Shown one piece after another: positions 60,966-64,000 of a DNA stretch of 64,000 nt. The translations under genes were made by a program, and so were the position numbers. The stretch's first letter is position 1. Every line of letters begins with the position of its first letter. Below the pieces are notes generated by a model, which did no database searches, was not told the origin of the DNA, and saw only the letters and a program-made list of their open reading frames with translations. Source of the stretch: Bacillota bacterium (GTDB lineage Bacteria > Bacillota > UBA4882 > UBA8346); NCBI GenBank assembly GCA_023401925.1, contig JAEXDA010000043.1:464648-528647 (forward strand), written 5' to 3'.

Positions 60966-60987
60966 TCATTGAATGATCATTCAATGA
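60966..60987. promoter_or_regulatory. 22-base perfect palindrome upstream of the GDP-sugar SDR
   Basis: TCATTGAATGA followed directly by its exact reverse complement, with no loop, 79 bases before the SDR start. The shape suits a dimeric repressor site. Confidence 0.5.
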
Positions 60988-61040
60988 TTCATCTCAGTAA
61001 ATATTTACGCAGTTGTCCAAAATAAGAGAAGTAAAATATA

Positions 61041-61067
61041 AAAAAACCGGGGGTTAAACCCCCGGCC
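61041..61067 (-). terminator. terminator embedded in the end of the 888-residue gene
   Basis: On the minus strand GGCCGGGGG / CCCCCGG-type stem (loop TTTAA contains the stop codon) followed by a T run at 61046-61041. Confidence 0.82.
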
Positions 61068-63720
61068 TTATCACAGTCGTCGTAGTAACATTGGTAACAA
61101 CCGTTGTTGGTGTGGCAATCATATCGCCAACTTTCCGTAATAACACAGTTCTTTTCGTCACATCAACAATCCCCGGACCGGAAACATTTGTTACGACATT
61201 GATTTCTTCAAACTGATCACCGGTTGGTGTGCGTATTAAAGCTTGCACCGCAACCTTATCTTCAGAAATCCCGATCCCTGAAACATCCGTCACAACCGTA
61301 AGCATCTCGCCTTTTACAAATAAACCTATCACGACTCCCTGAAGTATAATGGTTAATTCAACCATATTTCCTGCTGGAGTAAGATTGGAGATAATATCTT
61401 CGACATTGACGGCGATATTAGTGATTTGGTTTGAGTTTACTCCAGTGATATTGATGAGAATTGAGAATGACTTTTCCGTATTAACAGTTCTGACAACGTT
61501 ATCGTCACCTACATAAGTTGTTATTATATTCAAAATTCCTTCGAGGACAACTCCTTCTGGAATAATATGACTTGAGAGATTTGAGACCGATGCGTGAACC
61601 TCTTTTACTTTTATAGCTACCACCGGCAGTGGTACTGATGTCTCTAGAATTATTTGTTGTGAATTCTTTATTTCATTGACTTCTGGATCAATGATAGCCG
61701 TTGTTACTACAGGAGTCGTCAATGATGGAACCGGTGGTACCGGTGGTACCGGTGGTATCGGCGGAACCGGAGGCACCGGCGGTGTGATCCCCTGCTTCCC
61801 AATGACCAGCAATTGTTTTGTGTTTTCCCCGATTACTTGCTCAACAGCAAATAATGGACCAATTCCGACGACAAGATTTAACTGAACTTGCTCAGTTACA
61901 ATTGCGTCGATTGCGAAAATCACCTTTTGCCGAAGTTCTGTTTCAGTTATTAAATCAAAGAAAACGCCTTCAATCACCGTTTTAAGGATTACATCGTCAC
62001 CGGGTTCTATACCGTTGATATCGAGAAATACTGAGAATGGGACGTCTTCAGCTTGATGGTACTCAATATTATCGATTCCAATATAAAAAATTTGCTTATG
62101 AAGAATTCCTTGAACAATGAGTTTGTTGGGAATAACATTCGTCACCAAGTTTCTAAGAGTGGCAAGTATCTCCCTTATTTTAATAGCAGGGCGATTCAAG
62201 GAAACGAGTGTCTCTGTCAATTCTTCAACTCTGTTTTCACCCACGAACTCATCAACTTTTAATAATGGCCCGGTGCCTATCTCTACCGGTAAAAAAACAT
62301 TTTCAGTCACCTTTACAAAAAATTCAAGTACTGCTTTTTGCTGAAGCAAAGTGTCCGATAGAAGATTATAAAAGATGCCTTCAATCCGTGGTTGAACGAT
62401 CACATTCATTCCCGGAACAGCACCCGGTATGTCGACAAAAAAACTAAACGGTGTATCTTGCGCTTGATGTCGACCGACATTTGCCGTATCGATAAAAAAG
62501 ATTTGTTTATGCAAGATGCCTTGAACGATGACTTTATCAGGAATCGTCTCAATACTTAAATCACAAATGCTACCGACAATTTCATCAATTTTAATAGCAG
62601 GTGTCAACAATGTTAAAGTTGATTCCACCAATGTTTGAGTAGAATTTTCGCCAACCACCTGTTTTAAATAAAGCGTTGGGCCGTTGCCGGCTGTTACGTT
62701 GATTTGAACTGTTTCGGTTACTTTTACAAAAACTTCCAGGACTGTTTTTAGAATAAAGGTTAACCCGTTGGGTGCCAATTCGGATAGGGTATCTTCAATA
62801 TCTGCGGTTACATTGCCATTCATTCCTGGTTGTACACCGGGAATATCCAAAAAAGTACTGAAATTTTCCTCATTGACCTGATGATGAATAACCCCATCAT
62901 TACCCACAAAAAATATTTGATGATGAACAATCCCTTGAATGATGACCTTATTGGGAATAATTTCAATGGTTAAATTATTAACTTTCCCAACAATATTTCT
63001 AATTTTAATAGCCGATAAAGGTAATGCAATTTCCTGAGCAATTTCAACTTTTGAACTTTCCGAAAAAACCGGATCCGCAGATTCTGAAATCGTAACAGCA
63101 CTCTCCTGTGACCCACGTGATTCTTCTTTATTATCTTCTTTTATACTCTCGGCGATTTCCTCCGCTTCGCCTGAATTCTCAACCTGACCCATGGGCTGAG
63201 ATTCCGCTTCCTCGATTAACTCATCAACCATTTTGGCGATTTTATCGATTGTTAATTTTACGGTCTGAATCGGAATTTCAATGCTAGCTTGGTTATTGTC
63301 AACTCTTATATCATCCTTAACTTTTTCCTTTTCTAAAACGTTTTGAATTGGATTTTCATCACTAGCCTGCCTATCGTCGACTTTTATATCTTCTTTAGCT
63401 CGTTTTTTCTTTTTTAGAACGGTTTGGATTGAGTTTTCATCTTTAACCTGAACAGTGTCAATTTTTATATCATCCTCAACCCTTTTTTGCTTTTTGGGAG
63501 TTGAAGTTATGTTCTTTTTAGAAGATTTTTGAGGATTCTTTGAGTTCTTAAGCTCTTTAGAACCCTTGGGAACTTTCGGTTCTTTATTGTCCTTTGTTTC
63601 TTTCGTATCTTGAGAAATGATACCCAAGTTTCGTTTGGTTGTGGTTTCTGATTTAGTTTTTAGACTTTTTTTCTTTTTGGATTTCTTTTTTACTTCATCC
63701 TTGATATCTTCCGTCTTCAT
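61054..63720 (-). CDS. large four-SPOCS (DUF3794) domain spore protein
   Basis: An 888-residue protein. Residues 1-110 are Lys/Ser/Thr-rich (KKKSKKKKSLKTKS) with near-repeats of VKDENSIQTVLKKKKR / ASDENPIQNVLEKEK; 160-230 are acidic. Four DUF3794/SPOCS domains follow at about 237-347, 373-485, 511-620 and 701-810, each with an AIKI...V start, an IPxKxIxQGILHKQIFF strand and a PFSxFxDIxG strand. A Pro-rich hinge (PPVPPVPPIPP) at 645-668 separates the third and fourth. The end is Val/Thr-rich (TPTTVVTNVTTTTV). GGGAGGTAGG precedes the ATG. No LysM or signal. SPOCS domains occur in SipL and other spore morphogenetic proteins, so a coat scaffold role is likely. Confidence 0.82.
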   Translation of the reverse strand: MKTEDIKDEVKKKSKKKKSLKTKSETTTKRNLGIISQDTKETKDNKEPKVPKGSKELKNSKNPQKSSKKNITSTPKKQKRVEDDIKIDTVQVKDENSIQTVLKKKKRAKEDIKVDDRQASDENPIQNVLEKEKVKDDIRVDNNQASIEIPIQTVKLTIDKIAKMVDELIEEAESQPMGQVENSGEAEEIAESIKEDNKEESRGSQESAVTISESADPVFSESSKVEIAQEIALPLSAIKIRNIVGKVNNLTIEIIPNKVIIQGIVHHQIFFVGNDGVIHHQVNEENFSTFLDIPGVQPGMNGNVTADIEDTLSELAPNGLTFILKTVLEVFVKVTETVQINVTAGNGPTLYLKQVVGENSTQTLVESTLTLLTPAIKIDEIVGSICDLSIETIPDKVIVQGILHKQIFFIDTANVGRHQAQDTPFSFFVDIPGAVPGMNVIVQPRIEGIFYNLLSDTLLQQKAVLEFFVKVTENVFLPVEIGTGPLLKVDEFVGENRVEELTETLVSLNRPAIKIREILATLRNLVTNVIPNKLIVQGILHKQIFYIGIDNIEYHQAEDVPFSVFLDINGIEPGDDVILKTVIEGVFFDLITETELRQKVIFAIDAIVTEQVQLNLVVGIGPLFAVEQVIGENTKQLLVIGKQGITPPVPPVPPIPPVPPVPPVPSLTTPVVTTAIIDPEVNEIKNSQQIILETSVPLPVVAIKVKEVHASVSNLSSHIIPEGVVLEGILNIITTYVGDDNVVRTVNTEKSFSILINITGVNSNQITNIAVNVEDIISNLTPAGNMVELTIILQGVVIGLFVKGEMLTVVTDVSGIGISEDKVAVQALIRTPTGDQFEEINVVTNVSGPGIVDVTKRTVLLRKVGDMIATPTTVVTNVTTTTVIRPGV
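61729..61783. repeat. 9-base minisatellite encoding the Pro-rich hinge
   Basis: About six units of ACCGGTGGT and close variants (on the minus strand coding Pro-Pro-Val/Ile), inside the 888-residue gene. Confidence 0.8.
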
Positions 63721-63750
63721 TCTTCTTGCCTACCTCCCTTCGTTTCAATC

Positions 63751-63768
63751 CGGCAGAAAAATCTGCCG
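63751..63768. other. hairpin in the leader of the 888-residue gene
   Basis: CGGCAGA / TCTGCCG with loop AAAA, 31 bases upstream of the start codon, just before the ribosome site; possible leader structure or terminator for incoming transcription. Confidence 0.4.
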
Positions 63769-63882
63769 AATTTTGTATTTCTAAAAGGGGTGCCAAATTT
63801 CTATTACAGTATATGCAATCGTCAAAGTATGTGCCATCTATTCAGTCCCCGATAAAACTAAGCACTCTATCTCAAGTCAAGA

Positions 63883-63948
63883 CCACCCGTCAAACGGGTG
63901 GCTTGCACCGCCCTATAAGGGCACGTTACTAGCGAAGTCTTAAGACTT
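63883..63948. mobile_element. hairpin series resembling an IS200/IS605-type end
   Basis: Three successive hairpins: CCACCCGT-caa-ACGGGTGG (63883-63901), GCCCT-ATA-AGGGC (63910-63922) and AAGTCTTAAGACTT (63935-63948). Stable CCACCCGT-type hairpins next to short stems are common at the ends of IS200/IS605 and TnpB-bearing elements in Firmicutes. No transposase is seen before the window ends, so the element, if real, lies to the right. Confidence 0.4.
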
Positions 63949-64000
63949 TTCGAAATAAAGCCCGCCAACCGCGTTTCTTTTACAAGCTGCCCCTCAAAGG

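Noticed and set aside
63726..63932. Plus-strand frame of 68 codons at the right edge
   Set aside because: It runs antisense through a gene leader and across the hairpin series, has no ribosome site, and its residues simply decode the repeat-like hairpins.
1..64000. CRISPR arrays, rRNA or tRNA genes
   Set aside because: No regularly spaced repeats of CRISPR type and no cloverleaf or rRNA-like sequence was noticed; repeats found are short tandem or coding repeats.

Overview
The window looks like chromosome of an endospore-forming Bacillota (Firmicute) of moderate to low G+C. Supporting signs are LysM coat proteins, SPOCS (DUF3794) coat proteins, two CgeB-type spore glycosyltransferases, promoter-like sites with the mother-cell sigma-K pattern (AC, 16-17 bases, CATANNNTA), strong Shine-Dalgarno sites and frequent TTG/GTG starts. 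A secreted beta-barrel-like protein at 2240-2908 hints that the host may have an outer membrane, as some spore-forming Bacillota lineages do. I cannot name the genus.

Layout. 1-13 kb is housekeeping and mixed metabolism: a DUF1858 protein, rpmB, prs, the beta-barrel-like protein, a VOC/PhnB protein, an EFR1-type flavodoxin-ferredoxin, a GNAT, a YcaQ/AlkX-like glycosylase, two 5'-truncated gene remnants (PhzF, and a possible C45 amide hydrolase) around a terpene-cyclase-like gene, an asnS/MprF-like pair, and menG. 12.8-16.7 kb holds four LysM proteins with Pro/Tyr/Arg-rich linkers and a secreted subtilisin-like protease. From 16.8 to 60.9 kb lies one long carbohydrate island. 61-63.7 kb encodes an 888-residue protein with four SPOCS domains. 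The right edge shows a hairpin series resembling an IS200/IS605-type end.

The carbohydrate island makes several activated sugars. (a) 16854-19940: a three-gene route from UDP-GlcNAc to a 2,6-dideoxy-L-amino sugar (L-QuiNAc/L-FucNAc type). (b) 41496-47413 together with 39870-41224 and two cytidylyltransferases: 4,6-dehydratase, two DegT aminotransferases, hydrolysing 2-epimerase, PglD-like acetyltransferase, short NeuB-like synthase, KdsC-like phosphatase and CMP transfer, giving a legionaminate-like or other nonulosonate. (c) 47567-48963 plus 58577: dTDP-rhamnose-type genes without an evident rmlB. (d) 59907: a GDP-sugar reductase/dehydratase-like SDR. Two class III aminotransferases with a Gfo/Idh oxidoreductase, a nitrilase, SDRs, a VOC protein and a TIM-barrel isomerase suggest further uncommon decorations. 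About fifteen glycosyltransferases of several folds accompany them, often as paralogue sets (three tandem GT-B, two GT-D, three StrF-like, two CgeB, two GT4-like).

The genes most likely work together to build and attach glycans on the spore surface late in sporulation. Sigma-K-like sites precede two LysM coat genes, the nonulosonate operon, a GT2 next to cgeB, and both members of an unrecognised protein family starting MSQP(L/M)AIYASIP (49899, 53038). That family lies among the glycosyltransferases and is the best candidate for the glycan-bearing or glycan-binding surface protein. This functional picture is inference from gene content and promoter pattern; no experiment or database search backs it here.
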